Origin: Cruorifilaria tuberocauda
Taxonomy: Eukaryota; Nematoda; Chromadorea; Rhabditida; Onchocercidae
Direction of reading: 5' to 3'
Assembly: GCA_013365365.1 (NCBI GenBank)
Contig: JABVXU010000020.1
Coordinates: 124,001-188,000 of the forward strand
DNA: 64,000 bases
This document shows, one piece after another, positions 40,069-51,355 of this stretch. The translations under genes and the position numbers were made by a program. Each line of letters begins with the position of its first letter. Position 1 is the stretch's first letter. The notes beneath the pieces are model-generated. The model worked only from the letters and a program-made list of their open reading frames with translations, did not search any database and was not told the DNA's origin.

Positions 40069-43000
40069 ATGAGAAAGCGGAAGATGGTTGGTAAATGTAT
40101 GATAATGATTTTATTACTTCATGGTGCTATAGGCTTGCAATGTTAGTTCATCCTAATACTTTCCTTTGTGATTGCTGCAGAAATTTTTATTTCATTGAAA
40201 ATAAGATATTCAGGATAGCAGTTCCTTAATGATTCAAACATAAGTTTATAATCCATGTTATACTGTCAATTTTTCCAGTTAAATATCATTAATTTATAAA
40301 TTAAAATACAAGTAGAAAGAGAAGATTGAATTCCAACCTTATTTCAGTTTTCAAAAATATATCTAACCTATCGGACAAATATTACGGTTTGAGTTATTCA
40401 TTTCTTCATTCTTTCCATAAAAAATCAAGTTAAGTTAGCAATTCAAATTTTAATTGATTAGCAAAATGTTATGATCGGACATAGTGTTCCGGTGAGTTTG
40501 AAATCGGTAAGTTGATATGTCATTTATTGAAAATTTACTGAGAAAGTTACACATTTAACATCACTCAGTTAAGATTAAAAATTTGTAAACGATTACAGAT
40601 CCGGAAGAATGTGGTACTACTGCTAATATAACCGGAAAAACCCAATTTAAAATAATGGGTGGGGAAAATGCTGCACCAGGAGAGATGCCGTGGGCTGTGG
40701 CTTTATTTCATGGTCGAGGTTTGTGTTTTAGCTAGAGCCTGGAACATATCCTGGAAAAGTTTTTTGTTCTATACAACTTTCAAAGCAACAGCATAAAGAA
40801 ATTTTTAACAGTGACCAAATAATCTACAACTCTCTCTCTCCAATTATGATCAAAATGACAGAGCAATGAAAATTTAAAGAGCAAACTGAATGAAACAGCT
40901 CGGTGTCGGCGTTTTTAATATGATTCACAATGGTCAACTGGACAACTTTATCACTTCATATCATCTTCAGCTACACTAACATATATCCACTAAAATATCA
41001 TTTATCGAAAGATATTAGATCATAAATAAATATTTAGCGGTCACTTTCAAATTACATTAAAATATTCAGCTTTTGAAAATGCTCCCACATTTTTGTTTCC
41101 CGGAACACATGGCCAAGTAAACTTTGCTTATGTTATAGTATACTTGTGTACGGGAACGCTGATATCACGAAAACACGTTATCACAGCTGCGCATTGCTTT
41201 AAGAAAATTTTCATCACGAAATCATGCAAGTTCGTCACTTTTTTAAGCAGAATGTAAACAATTTTCAGTGTTTCCTTGAGATTAATAACAGACCTCTCAG
41301 AATGTTCTATTTATCAGTTTGACCTTTTTGGAGAACTAATTATTATAAGGTTAGGCCATATAAATTTTAAATGGAATATAATACTGAGTAAATGTGTGTA
41401 AAAACACTTAACCCTTTGATCAATAATAAAAATCGCAGGCTTCACAGTAATTCAGGAACTCAAGACAAAGTAAGTAATTAGCGGTGATGGAGAATGTTTC
41501 AATTTTGGAAAAATTCTAGTTATTTTCCTCTGCTTCTTTTTGGCTCCCTTATTGAAAAATACCAAATTGTCTTTTTTTGTCACAGCAGATGTCCTACCAT
41601 TAGATACTTAAAAGTTTGCAGCGATATTCAGAAAATTGAAAGTCTGAGACTTTTCATGCTAACAGTTTATATCCGAAAAATATTCGGGAAACATGTGATT
41701 TCCATTAACGGTTTTATAAGGAATCCTGCACACTTAGCACTATTTTTTATTTCTTCTATTGAAATGAGGACGGCCACATTAAATTCGATTATACATAATG
41801 CCAAATGGCAGTATTTCATTCTCAAAAAAAGATTATGTTTAATTAAACTGACAGAATCGAAGATGAAAGAAAGCTTTTGTTAATGTTGATGTTGTAAAGC
41901 TCTAAACAAGATACATTAATTATAAGTCATACAATTATGTGCGTATAGCTTAATTTCATCCGAGAATTAAATAACATAATTTAATTATGAAATAACATGC
42001 TGTAATTTCCAGCACATCTTTTGGTTATTATCAAGAAGAAGCTCTTAAAAAATATAACATTTTATATGGTAGCAATTGTTTACAACGACGAGATGAAAAT
42101 TTATGTAACCAAGCGCCAGAAATGAAAATGAGCAGAATCATTAGGTTAAGTAATGATTTGTATTTGAGAATCAAACTTTAAGATTTTTATGGGTTATATT
42201 TTATTTTTTTAGTTTATGATTGTGGTTTTTTAACCACAGTAAATAAAAAATACTCGTTTCGAAAATTCTAATCAATCAATAAAAAGACAGATCAATCAGA
42301 TTAGTAGCTGGACGATGTCAAAGCTTTTATGAAAATTATTGACATGAGGACATGATGAAAACTTCAATATAAAAAATAATTCAGATAGCTCTTGCTCTTA
42401 ATGACAAAAAGAGAAGATATTACCTTAAATTGCCACACCAGGAATCAGTATTCAAGATTTTACATTTTATATGCTAACTTAAATAAGCTGACTGATATTT
42501 CGTATTTGCCACTACTTGCATGGAATTGATGTCCATATTATTACAATTATGTCGTAAATTTTAGAGCACAATATGGACGGTTTTTTAATGAGGAATGCCG
42601 AATGTCAGATTTTGCATTGTTAGAACTGGATGAAATAATTGAAGAACCATTAACCAATTATATTTGTTTGGGACATCGAAATATTGTCAGAAAGGAAGAT
42701 CAAATACGATTAACTGGTTATGGTTGGGGTTCAATTTGTAAGCTCTTCAATCTTTCAAATTTTAGACCTGATTGAAAGAATGCTGTGATTATTTAGAATA
42801 GAGCTCATGATTTCAGTAACTTTTGACGGAGAAAAATCGGCGAATAATTTACAATTAGTCAATTTCCCAAAAACAATGAATCGACTGAAATGTTTGCAAA
42901 TATCGAAAACAGAAGATGCGATGTGTACAGTGGAAAGTAGAAAAGCAAGTACATGTCGGGTTAATTATTAATCTCGCTTTTTTTTTTCGAATATTTCAAG

Positions 43001-44534
43001 TCATAACTATTACAATTACTAATAATAAGGTACTCAAATTATTTCCTTAAATGCAAAAAAGCTACTTCACGCTTTACAACATACAACAAAGCGTGAAATA
43101 GTTGTAGTAGCAACAATAAAGTCGTTCTGGATTAAAACCTTATATTTTAAGCCGTAAGAACTTAAAATAATTTTTAGCTTTCTCTGAAAGTTCTAAAAGT
43201 TTTCGATTTGCTTATGAATCACTCTTTATTCTATTGTAATTGTCAAAATCATTTGAATGAAGTTCGGTATCTTGACATTGCTCATCATTTTCGCTGGATT
43301 TTTCAATTTGATTGTTTTTTAGATTGCTAATTTGTTTTTGAATCCCTTTTCGCTTCTGAATCGATTTATCGATGAGATGTGCTATTATTTCCTCAGTCAA
43401 CTATAATTGCCATTTTTAAGACTAAGAAAATCTCCAAAAAAAACTACATCTAATAGCTAATCGTATTTCTCTTTAGAATAATAATGACCTGGTGATTAAC
43501 AACTTTTCTCATCTATATATTAATTATAAATTTTTGTTACATATACCGTTCCGTCACTGCATAGTTTCTGCAATATTTGTTGGAAGAAATTGCATTTCGG
43601 ATAAGAATCCAATACAATTTGTATATGTTCTATCATATATTCTTGATTTCCAGTCATACATTCTTGTTCGCATGTCTATAACGTATAATTAACGTACTAA
43701 ATTCTTCGATATTATTTGGTACAGCATTTTTATGGATAATCTTTTGCAAGAAATTCAAAATACTGACTTCAAATTAAAATACAACATTAGTCAAAATGTG
43801 GTGAATATTCCTGTTTGGAATGAAAACTTGAACATACGTGTTCATTTTCAATCTCTTCATTTTTGAAGCAATATGTAAAGTTTGTCGTATCATTCACTGA
43901 TTCTGATATAGATTGTTTGCTCCGATGAATTCTCTCGCGAAATTTTTCTTTAAAACATTTCTCACGATCCAGCAAATTCTTTTGTTTCTTTGGATACCGT
44001 TTTCTAGAAGCATTCGTAGTTTGACGCTTAGTTTGGTTTGCACTATTGCGACCCATTCGCAGGTTTCGCACGATTTCACACTTCACTTGAGATGATAATA
44101 ATCGCTAAGCACGTTTAGCAAAGGTGTCATGAAAAACTGAATGATTACAGACCAATCCATTGGGTTCAAATATGCAAATTATCAAGTTTATCCTTAAAAC
44201 TACTAACACTTACCAGCTGAATGTAAACCATTAGTCTTATAATATTTTATCCTTTCCTGATCAAGCTCGAGAAATTATAATTGATTTTAAATATATATTA
44301 TTATCAGATTTGCAGGGTGACAGTGGAGGAGGTTTAGCTGTCCTCGGACCAACTGGTCAGTGGTCACTGCTTGGTGTGCTTTCTTATGGGACGGAATGTA
44401 AAGATCTATGGAGAGGTGAACCACCGCGAGCTCTCGTATACACTGATATTTCTCTGTATGCTATGGATATTGATTTATTTACCGGTTACGACGGCGTTCT
44501 TCGAAATTTTTATCTTAATTTGTCATCGAAATAA
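40069..44534 (+). CDS. Secreted trypsin-like serine protease (family S1, nematode type)
   Basis: Exons: 40069-40141, 40599-40718, 41139-41225, 41439-41469, 42013-42144, 42565-42737, 42817-42944, 44316-44534; all phases agree, giving about 320 aa. The N-terminus is a basic start plus a hydrophobic signal peptide (MIMILLLHGAIG). A CG-containing prosegment and the chain start IMGGENAAPGEMPWAVALF follow. Catalytic residues are His in LISRKHVITAAHCF, Asp in MSDFALLEL, and Ser in GDSGGG. The pattern resembles the nematode-expanded trypsin-like group (formerly DUF316). The introns after exons 3 and 7 need GC donors (GCAAGT) to keep the frame. Just before GDSGG the sequence reads ESRK, so the usual specificity-pocket residue 189 would be Glu and the usual Cys191 is absent. 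Intron 7 (1.37 kb) houses another gene on the opposite strand. The alternative start at 40084 is also in frame. Confidence 0.85.
41494..41883 (+). other. Open reading frame of 129 codons inside protease intron 4
   Basis: Begins with ATG and ends with TAA, entirely within the intron between the short exon 4 and exon 5 of the protease. The product would be hydrophobic and basic with no motif I recognise. Its length is uncommon for random DNA of this composition, but there is no acceptor-ATG arrangement, so it is listed as an observation and not as a gene. Confidence 0.2.
43066..43097. other. Perfect 10-bp inverted repeat (stem-loop)
   Basis: TTCACGCTTT and AAAGCGTGAA flank a 12-base loop in protease intron 7, just past the end of the nested gene. 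Outer bases (GCTAC ... GTAGTAGC) extend the pairing imperfectly. It may form a hairpin in the intron or act near the 3' end of the nested gene. Confidence 0.5.
43212..44056 (-). CDS. Nested two-exon gene, basic coiled-coil-like protein of 135 aa
   Basis: Lies wholly inside intron 7 of the serine protease, on the opposite strand. Exons are 44056-43838 and 43400-43212. A CTCAAG acceptor (44091-44086) precedes a 29-base leader and the ATG of MGRNSANQTKRQ, consistent with trans-splicing. Exon 1 ends at CAC followed by a GTATGT donor, phase 0; exon 2 begins after TTATAG, also phase 0, and runs 62 codons to a TAA. The product is rich in Lys, Arg, Glu and Asn (for example RKRYPKKQKN and KEKFRERIH), with a charged helical second half and no signal peptide or membrane span. 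The composition would fit a nuclear or nucleolar protein. I do not recognise the family. Two long frames joined by good splice sites in the same phase are unlikely by chance. Confidence 0.55.
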
Positions 44535-44535
44535 A
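44530..44535 (+). terminator. AATAAA overlapping the protease stop codon
   Basis: The final Lys codon, the TAA stop and the next base together form AATAAA. If used as the poly(A) signal the 3' UTR would be only about 10-20 bases. Confidence 0.25.
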
Positions 44536-45006
44536 CTGTTCATATTTTTGAACCAATTTTCATCATACTACAAATATATACTAATATTGCTTTTTCTTTT
44601 TGAAGCTGTAAAAGAAACTTGAAGAACGCTATTTCCATGGGAGAAGCCAATTCCATTTATGCTTCATTTTTCCAGAATTTACTAATCAAGGAACCACTAG
44701 TAGCTTGATCCCCTCAACTCCTTCCTAGCTTCCTCATGACACGTCCTCATTTGAGCAGAGAAAGCAAATTTTCGCACAAATTGCGTGTTGTGATATTACG
44801 CGGCGGGACGAAAGACCGGGATGACGTAATTGGGTAGGTAGCACGGTTTGGGATTGTAAGCAGTGAGGAGTCTGCTGCGAAAACTTTGACACGCTGTTCA
44901 CTGGATATAATGAAATGTTTATAGCCGTGATTTAAGTAATTGTGGATTACTCATTTAGTTTCAGATAAAATTATCACTTGGGAATCAGCAACAATACTTT
45001 GAAGTT
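44535..45006. other. Intergenic, promoter region of proteasome alpha-4
   Basis: Spacer between the protease and the proteasome gene. It becomes locally GC-richer around 44790-44880, where a promoter would be expected, and contains a TGACGTAA site. No open frame of note. Confidence 0.4.
44822..44829. promoter_or_regulatory. bZIP-type (CRE-like) site TGACGTAA
   Basis: Near-palindromic ATF/CREB or C/EBP-type octamer about 180 bases before the proteasome alpha-4 start codon, inside a GC-richer patch. A single match to an 8-base motif is weak evidence. Confidence 0.25.
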
Positions 45007-47580
45007 ATGGTAAGTCTCTATTCAATTAAGAATTAGTAGAAACGGGGCTTAAGCTTTTGTCACACATACCATTTAATCAATCAGCTACATCATCTTTGAA
45101 TATGCCAGAAAAAGAAGATAAGGGTAAAGAATGACAAATAAGGAAGAAAGCGTCATCCTCACTCCCAAACTTCCATTTCACTTCGATTTACGCTTAATTT
45201 ACTGAAATAGCTATGAAGTAAATTAGTCCACTTATTATTCAAATTCAGAAATTGCTGCGAATATTTTTGGTGATTAAACGTATAGTCGATACGACTTGAG
45301 TTTTTCTCGATTCCTGCGTTTTTATTTTTTTTAAGTAATTCAAATGATCCAGTGCAGAATGTACCAGTAAATATATTACCATCAATACAAAAATACACAA
45401 TCTGACATGGTTTTTATAAAATTTGTGATGTAAATATAGATCATGATAAAATGTGAGGCCCAAGCTTGTGAGTGTAAAGTACCAGCCATCCGTAATTTTC
45501 ATCACGTGCTATGCAATCAATATTCTAAATATATAATTAACATGCGTTGCAGTATATATAATGAGAAAATTGGCTTTAATAACTTTTTTTAGCTTCTTAG
45601 CTACAGCATCATCATAATAAATTAATGTAACTCAATTTTTAGGCTCGACGATATGATACTCGCACAACAATCTTCTCACCAGAAGGTCGACTTTATCAAG
45701 TAGAGTATGCAATGGAGGCCATATCCCATGCGGGCACCTGTCTTGGTATTTTAGCGTCTGATGGTATCCTTATTGCCGCCGAGAAACGGAACGTACATAA
45801 GTTGCTTGACGATGAAGTATGTATTTTTTTCTGCTCATTCTCTAATATATTGGAGTACTTAATTATTTATTTAATATTAAAAGTGGTAATAAAGTTTTTC
45901 GGCAATTAGGGAAATGAGTTTAAAACGGTTAGCACAGGAACGGTTGTTTGATAGAAAAGTTTTCGGTTTAATTGCATAAATTTGAAAATATTTTCATTTG
46001 AAATAAATCCCGTGTACTATTTTTATCAAAATATTGCTACATAAAACAATTAAATAACTTGTGTTGATGATAGTTCAGGCTTAGATAAAATACTTTCCAT
46101 TGCGTGCTGAATTTCAGGTTTTAACTGAAAAGATTTATCGATTGGCAGATAATATTGCTTGTACTGTTGCGGGGATTACGGCAGATGCCAACATTTTGAT
46201 TAACCATTTAAGATTTTGGGCAGCAGATTACAAGTATAGTTATGGTGAGCATATTCCAGTTGAACAGTTGGTACAAATGCTTTGTAACGAAAAGCAGCGC
46301 TATACACAAGTCGGAGGTAGGTTAGATCAAATTTTTACCAATCCCCGTGAGGAGTAATCATGGATTTATGATTCTATCGTGGATATCATTTTGCATATGT
46401 AAGTATTGAAAGTTTGGCGGCAATGAGCAAAATTGTCGATGTTCGACATTATCAACGTGTTCCACTTGAATAGATTTTTGTGAATCAACCGTTGTCATCA
46501 CACATATAAGAATAGAACTTAGAATTCTCTATTTTCACTTTATATAAACTTTAAACTATAAAAAATAGAAATTTTCAAATGTCCAGCTGATGATTTCTGT
46601 AGGAAAACGGCCATTTGGCGTTTCATTGCTATACATGGGATGGGATCAGCATTTTGGTTATCAGCTTTACCAATCTGATCCCAGTGGCAACTACACTGGT
46701 TGGAAAGCAACATGCATAGGAAATAATCATCAGGTATTCATTGTGTATTTAGTGCTGTAGTTTCTGGGTCCATAACTTCTTCCTCTTTAATTTTTTCTCT
46801 AGATTTTGTTACTATAATATCCTGCTATTTCATACCTCAGTTATTCAGCATTTGAAAGAGTTAATCCAAGTAGGTGGCGGTTAGCGTCATTGATTATGTG
46901 GGATTATTAAATTACTGAATATTGATACGTGTGCTAATTTGATCATATATACTAGTCATTTTAATATCTGATCGTTTTCAGGCTGCGGTATCGTTGTTGA
47001 AGCAGGAATATAAATCACCTGATCTGATTGAAGCTAAAAAACTAGCTATGAAGGTCTTATCAAAAACTTTAGATGTAAAATTATCGGCAGAAAAAAGTAG
47101 GCATAGTGCTTCTCTTTCTCTATTTATAAAAATTCAAATTTTAATTCAATGGTTTAAAAATTTTTAGAACTTATTTTTTTACCATTTACTATTCATCATT
47201 TCTGTGATACTAATAGTAAATTAAAGAAATGATTAGACACTGATCTAAAATAAGACAAGACTACTGTATAGTTTTTTTTAAACTTTTATCTTTTGCAGTC
47301 ACTTTTTTGCTGTGAGATATGTTCTCTGATTTGCTAATTAATTCTGTACTACTTTTAACTGTTAAAATTGTGCTTAAATGTATGCTCAAGTATTTGGCAT
47401 CGCTTCTTAGAACTTGCATATTACGATCTTTAATCCAATAATTTTTTAGTTGAAATGGCAACATTAACACGACGTAACGACAAAACAATAGTGGAAAATC
47501 TGACTAGTTCCGAAGTCTCACAGTTGATTAAAGAACACGAAGAAAGGGAAAAAGAACAGGAAACACAACAGCTTGTTTAG
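45007..47580 (+). CDS. pas-3: 20S proteasome subunit alpha type-4
   Basis: Structural alpha-ring subunit of the 20S proteasome core. Exons: 45007-45009 (ATG alone), 45643-45816, 46118-46316, 46603-46733, 46982-47096, 47450-47580; phases agree, giving 250 aa, the usual nematode length. The alpha-subunit N-terminal signature is clear: [26 protein letters not shown], written here from the translation across the exon 2 start as [10 protein letters not shown] then [25 protein letters not shown], the [20 protein letters not shown] segment, and [21 protein letters not shown] are typical of alpha-4. As expected for an alpha subunit there is no catalytic N-terminal Thr. The charged C-terminal helix ends KEQETQQLV. 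The initiation codon stands alone on the first exon, directly before a GTAAGT donor. An AATAAA lies at 47936-47941. USE1 follows on the same strand 743 bases after the stop. Confidence 0.96.
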
Positions 47581-47935
47581 TTTTGAAACAAGAAAAGAGT
47601 TTCACAATTATTAGGTGAAATCCATCAGTTGTCCTGATAAAACATTTTTGTTCTGTAAAGTCGGCATAAACCTCAGTTTGAATCCCAGCATTCATTTAAT
47701 ATTAGTTTAAGCGTGAGGAATTTGGTGACTTTCTGTGTTTGTTTATTATGTTTTGTAACGACGTTTTTAAATTATGGAATCTGCAGACATTGGAAAAGAC
47801 AACAAAGAGAATAATTATTCATTTGACATATTTCTTGATTAAGATATGTTTTGAATTTATAAAAGGAAGAATTGCAGTTTTTGATTTAGTTGGCTGCCAT
47901 ATAGCGGTGTTTGCATTATTATAATCACTAATTGC

Positions 47936-47941
47936 AATAAA
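47936..47941 (+). terminator. Poly(A) signal of proteasome alpha-4
   Basis: AATAAA followed by GTGTTGTTACTT, a GT-rich context expected downstream of a cleavage site, 356 bases after the stop codon. Confidence 0.5.
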
Positions 47942-48306
47942 GTGTTGTTACTTCATATATACAATTTTGCCTTTTTAAAAGGTTTTCCGTCATTGCGCTT
48001 GTAAAGTTATCACTCGTATGAGATTGTATTTCCCTTGAAATTTAGTGGTGCTGTATTTTTTCTTCACAACCGGTTGAAGTATTTGCTTCCCCGTTGTTTC
48101 TATAAACCCTTCTATCAGGAATGCGTATAACAAGATGGATGCTAGGTGATATGGAAATGACTGTTCTGGATATATTTCTTTCGAAAATATCTTTGCATAT
48201 CTAATTGCTCACAACTCGGTCATTGGCATCAATGTTATGGCATATAATATAGAATCAGATGCCCTAGTTGTCTCTGTCTTACTAAGAAATTAACTTATAT
48301 TCTGAT

Positions 48307-48315
48307 TATTTTAAG
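48307..48315 (+). promoter_or_regulatory. Probable spliced-leader acceptor of USE1
   Basis: TATTTTAAG eight bases before the USE1 ATG, with no upstream coding exon in phase. Confidence 0.35.
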
Positions 48316-48323
48316 CGATTGTG

Positions 48324-49637
48324 ATGGGAACCATTACAGCGGATGAAGTTAATTTCCAGCAGTTGTTGTACCGTTGTGAGAGCCTTCGTGCAGAAGATAT
48401 TTCTTTTAATATATTTAAGCTTCACGTAGCTTTGAAAGAGCTTGAAGAATTATACGATCGGCTACAAAGAAACAGGTAAGCATTCTAATTTCTTTGTGTT
48501 TGAACACTATATATTGAATATTATTTTAATTATTATTTTGGCTAGTCTCATAAACTTTTATTTTAAGAAAAAATATAATTTAGGATATCATTCTCACAAC
48601 CCACAAACCAGAAATATAAGTTATGATCATTTTATCTACATTGAAAAAACATAAGTCTTAAATGTAAGGGAAAAATAAAGTTAGTAATTTTGTTAATTTT
48701 CGATAATCAGTATTATTCCAAAATTTTCAGGAATATTGATAAGGATGTTTTAAAACGTTATAGACGGGATTTGCAAACACTACGTCTTCAGATTGATACA
48801 GAGCAAAAAGTAAGGTTTTTTTTTACTTAATAGTCTTTTTAATCGAGATTATTTGAGGCATTTGCATTTTGTAGAGGTTTTAAATAAATTTCAGAAATCT
48901 ACCAAAGTTGGCGATGAGCAAGATTTAGCAGCAGATTTTGAAATCGCTGCTGAAGATTCGAATGAAGTCAGTGCTTTTACGAAGGCTAAAGAGAAGAGCG
49001 CACACCTGGCGGATCTGCGCTTGCAGTTACTTGGGGGACCCGAAAGGTTTAAATACAATATCAGTTTCGCTGTATTTTAATCGTTTGTGAAGCCAAAATT
49101 TGATTCCTCTTAATGCACACTTTTTTGCTTCTATAACATTTAATTGTTGAGGTCATCATCTCTTGATCTTAATTTGGATCTGGAACAAATTTCTCGACGT
49201 GAAGCTGAGAAGCAGGAAAATTTGATGGACGAATTATTTGGTATGGCACGCTTGATGAAACAAACTTATTCAACAGCTGGTGCAGTTATCAAAGAGGATA
49301 ACGCTGTTTGTTTTTTGGAATTTTGTTTTACAAATATGATCAAGAGAATATTTGACAGAGAAATTATTTGAAAAATTGAAACTTACCAGAATGAGATAAA
49401 TTTTGCTTCAAATTTGATTGTAGAGATTTTGATTATTTTGTATTTCAGACGTTATCTCGATTGCAGTGGGCAACAAATAATCATAAAGGTAGTTTGCTAA
49501 GGGAAAGCAAACGACTTGAAGAACGTGCATATCGTTCGTGGTGTGAATGTTTGTACATTGTAGGTGTTTGTTCTATAGTTATGTCATTCATAGCTATGGT
49601 AATTGTTATGAGGATTTTCACTAAAAAATCTTCATGA
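48324..49637 (+). CDS. USE1: USE1 vesicle-transport SNARE
   Basis: USE1 is an ER SNARE used in Golgi-to-ER retrograde transport. Exons: 48324-48475, 48731-48809, 48895-49046, 49152-49305, 49449-49637; phases agree, giving 241 aa. The layout fits the family: an N-terminal helical region (FKLHVALKELEELYDRL), a polar linker, a SNARE-like helix beginning ENLMDELFGMARLMKQTY and continuing through AGAVIKEDNATLSRLQ, and a C-terminal tail anchor (YIVGVCSIVMSFIAMVIVM) followed by a few basic residues. Human USE1 has the same order, with a central LxxEMLxLARSLK motif. The acceptor before the ATG suggests trans-splicing. The gene follows proteasome alpha-4 on the same strand, so an operon is possible but not shown. 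Confidence 0.88.
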
Positions 49638-49667
49638 AATATATTGTAAGATGTTTTACTTTCGCTA

Positions 49668-49673
49668 AATAAA
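49668..49673 (+). terminator. Poly(A) signal of USE1
   Basis: AATAAA 31 bases after the USE1 stop codon, a typical distance for a short nematode 3' UTR. Confidence 0.6.
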
Positions 49674-51355
49674 ATTATTCAAATATATTGTTAATGATCA
49701 TTGCAAAAAATTGCAACAGCAAGGGATCTCAGGAAATCGGAGAAAAAAGATCGAATTATATCTTAATCCTAATCCTTATCCTTAAATTCAAATATTTCAA
49801 ATTTACTATTACGTGCAATGTCAATCCCCATCGTTCTAAAGATACTGTTCTACATCATTGTCAATAATTGTATTCATGATCTCTACATCAATATTCTTGT
49901 CATGTAGCCAATTCCTCATCCACATCCCTTTTTTGTTACCTTCACGTCAGTGATCTACTTGGCCACGATTCGCGTCTACACATCACATCCTCTCATCCTC
50001 ATTACTGCTTCCAAATTCAAACGCCTTAGATGGCTGTCTCCTTCAGATTATTTCCGCCGCTTGGCTTCCATCAGTTTTGTTTTGACCGTAATCGAATTCC
50101 CTATAAATCTCTTATATCCTAAAAGGACTTCTGTAGTCTCAATAATAGTTATAATCCAGTAAAGGCCTTCATGCAAATATCGAATTTCACGACAAGAGTA
50201 GTTAAGGAATTTTGAGATGTATATTAATCGTTAAGTGTCATATTTTCAGTCATTTTCGTTAGCTTTTAAGTTGCATTGATCTGTTTTTATTTTTATAATT
50301 TTAGGGAGAGAGTCTTTTAGTTCTCCGCAAAAATGTTTTATAGTTGGATATTTCGTGTTGCAAAGTGCAAAAATCTGAATATTTGGTGTCATCTCGTGAG
50401 AAAAATAGGACAAATGTAAGCTGTAGAAACAAAAGAAATTGAAGTCGATTATTCTGCTGCTGCTACTATTGTTGTATCTATTTAACTTTATTTCTAATAC
50501 TAAAATTACAGTGAATAAGAAATGAAATCGCAGCTAAAATCCATAAAAGTTTAGATAATTTTGTTATGTAGATTTTTCTTGCAATTATTCGTCAATTCTT
50601 TATTGCAGCATTTTCCGCATTCCACATCCATATCCATATTTTCCATTAGAGTGGTAATACTGATCATCCCAGTAGGACTTCAGGGGGTGATATTGACATA
50701 TGGAAGCATTACAAACTGAAAATACCAGCCACAAGATTTAGGTAAATTTTGAATTCTGAAGAATGGACTGTTAAACATTATCAAATTCCTTTTAAACTCT
50801 AAATTGCTTTTCAGTCTAAAATAAAGTTTATATTTTATATAATGTTTTCTCATATTACAAACTGAACGAAATTTACTGAAATGCAACTGCTGCGATTGTT
50901 GATGTATTCGGAACTTTCGTCTATTCCAGTTGCAGTAGGAAATTCGCAGCACATGAAATAAGGAGAGATAGATGTTTCTGATATTTTTCTTACTACTCTT
51001 ACATTTAATTTATTTTTTCTTGGTATAACACAACTGTAAAATATTGAAATATAATTCCTAATTCCTTTTCGCGATTTGATACTTCCAGTATTATACGTTT
51101 TTAGAATGTGATGTCCAGGTTATCTGTCCTTCTCTTCCATCTGTTTGATACCCATATTAATTCGTTCCAAGTAGTAATTATTGTCTGACACAAATGGTTG
51201 CAAAATATCATAGGAAATTGATAATCGTGATAACTCTAACAGTCTACATCAGTTTCATTTAGTAACTGTCTGAAAATCATTTTCAATATATAATTGTCAA
51301 AAGTAGGAAAGCCTCAAAAATTTTTTAAATGCGGAATAGAACTCACGTAGTTTCT
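49674..51355. other. Intergenic, no gene recognised
   Basis: Spacer between convergent USE1 (+) and the PTR relic (-). Frames at 49950-50162 (+) and 50680-50952 (-) show no splice context or recognisable motif. Confidence 0.4.

Larger units (their letters stand above)
47581..48323. other. Spacer between proteasome alpha-4 and USE1
   Basis: Holds the proteasome 3' UTR with AATAAA at 47936-47941, then about 370 bases to the USE1 acceptor. The short frame at 47739-47924 has no supporting context. Confidence 0.4.

Noticed and set aside
42205..42235. Short inverted repeat TGTGGTT/AACCACA in a protease intron
   Set aside because: Seven-base stem with a four-base T loop; too short to separate from chance in AT-rich intron DNA.
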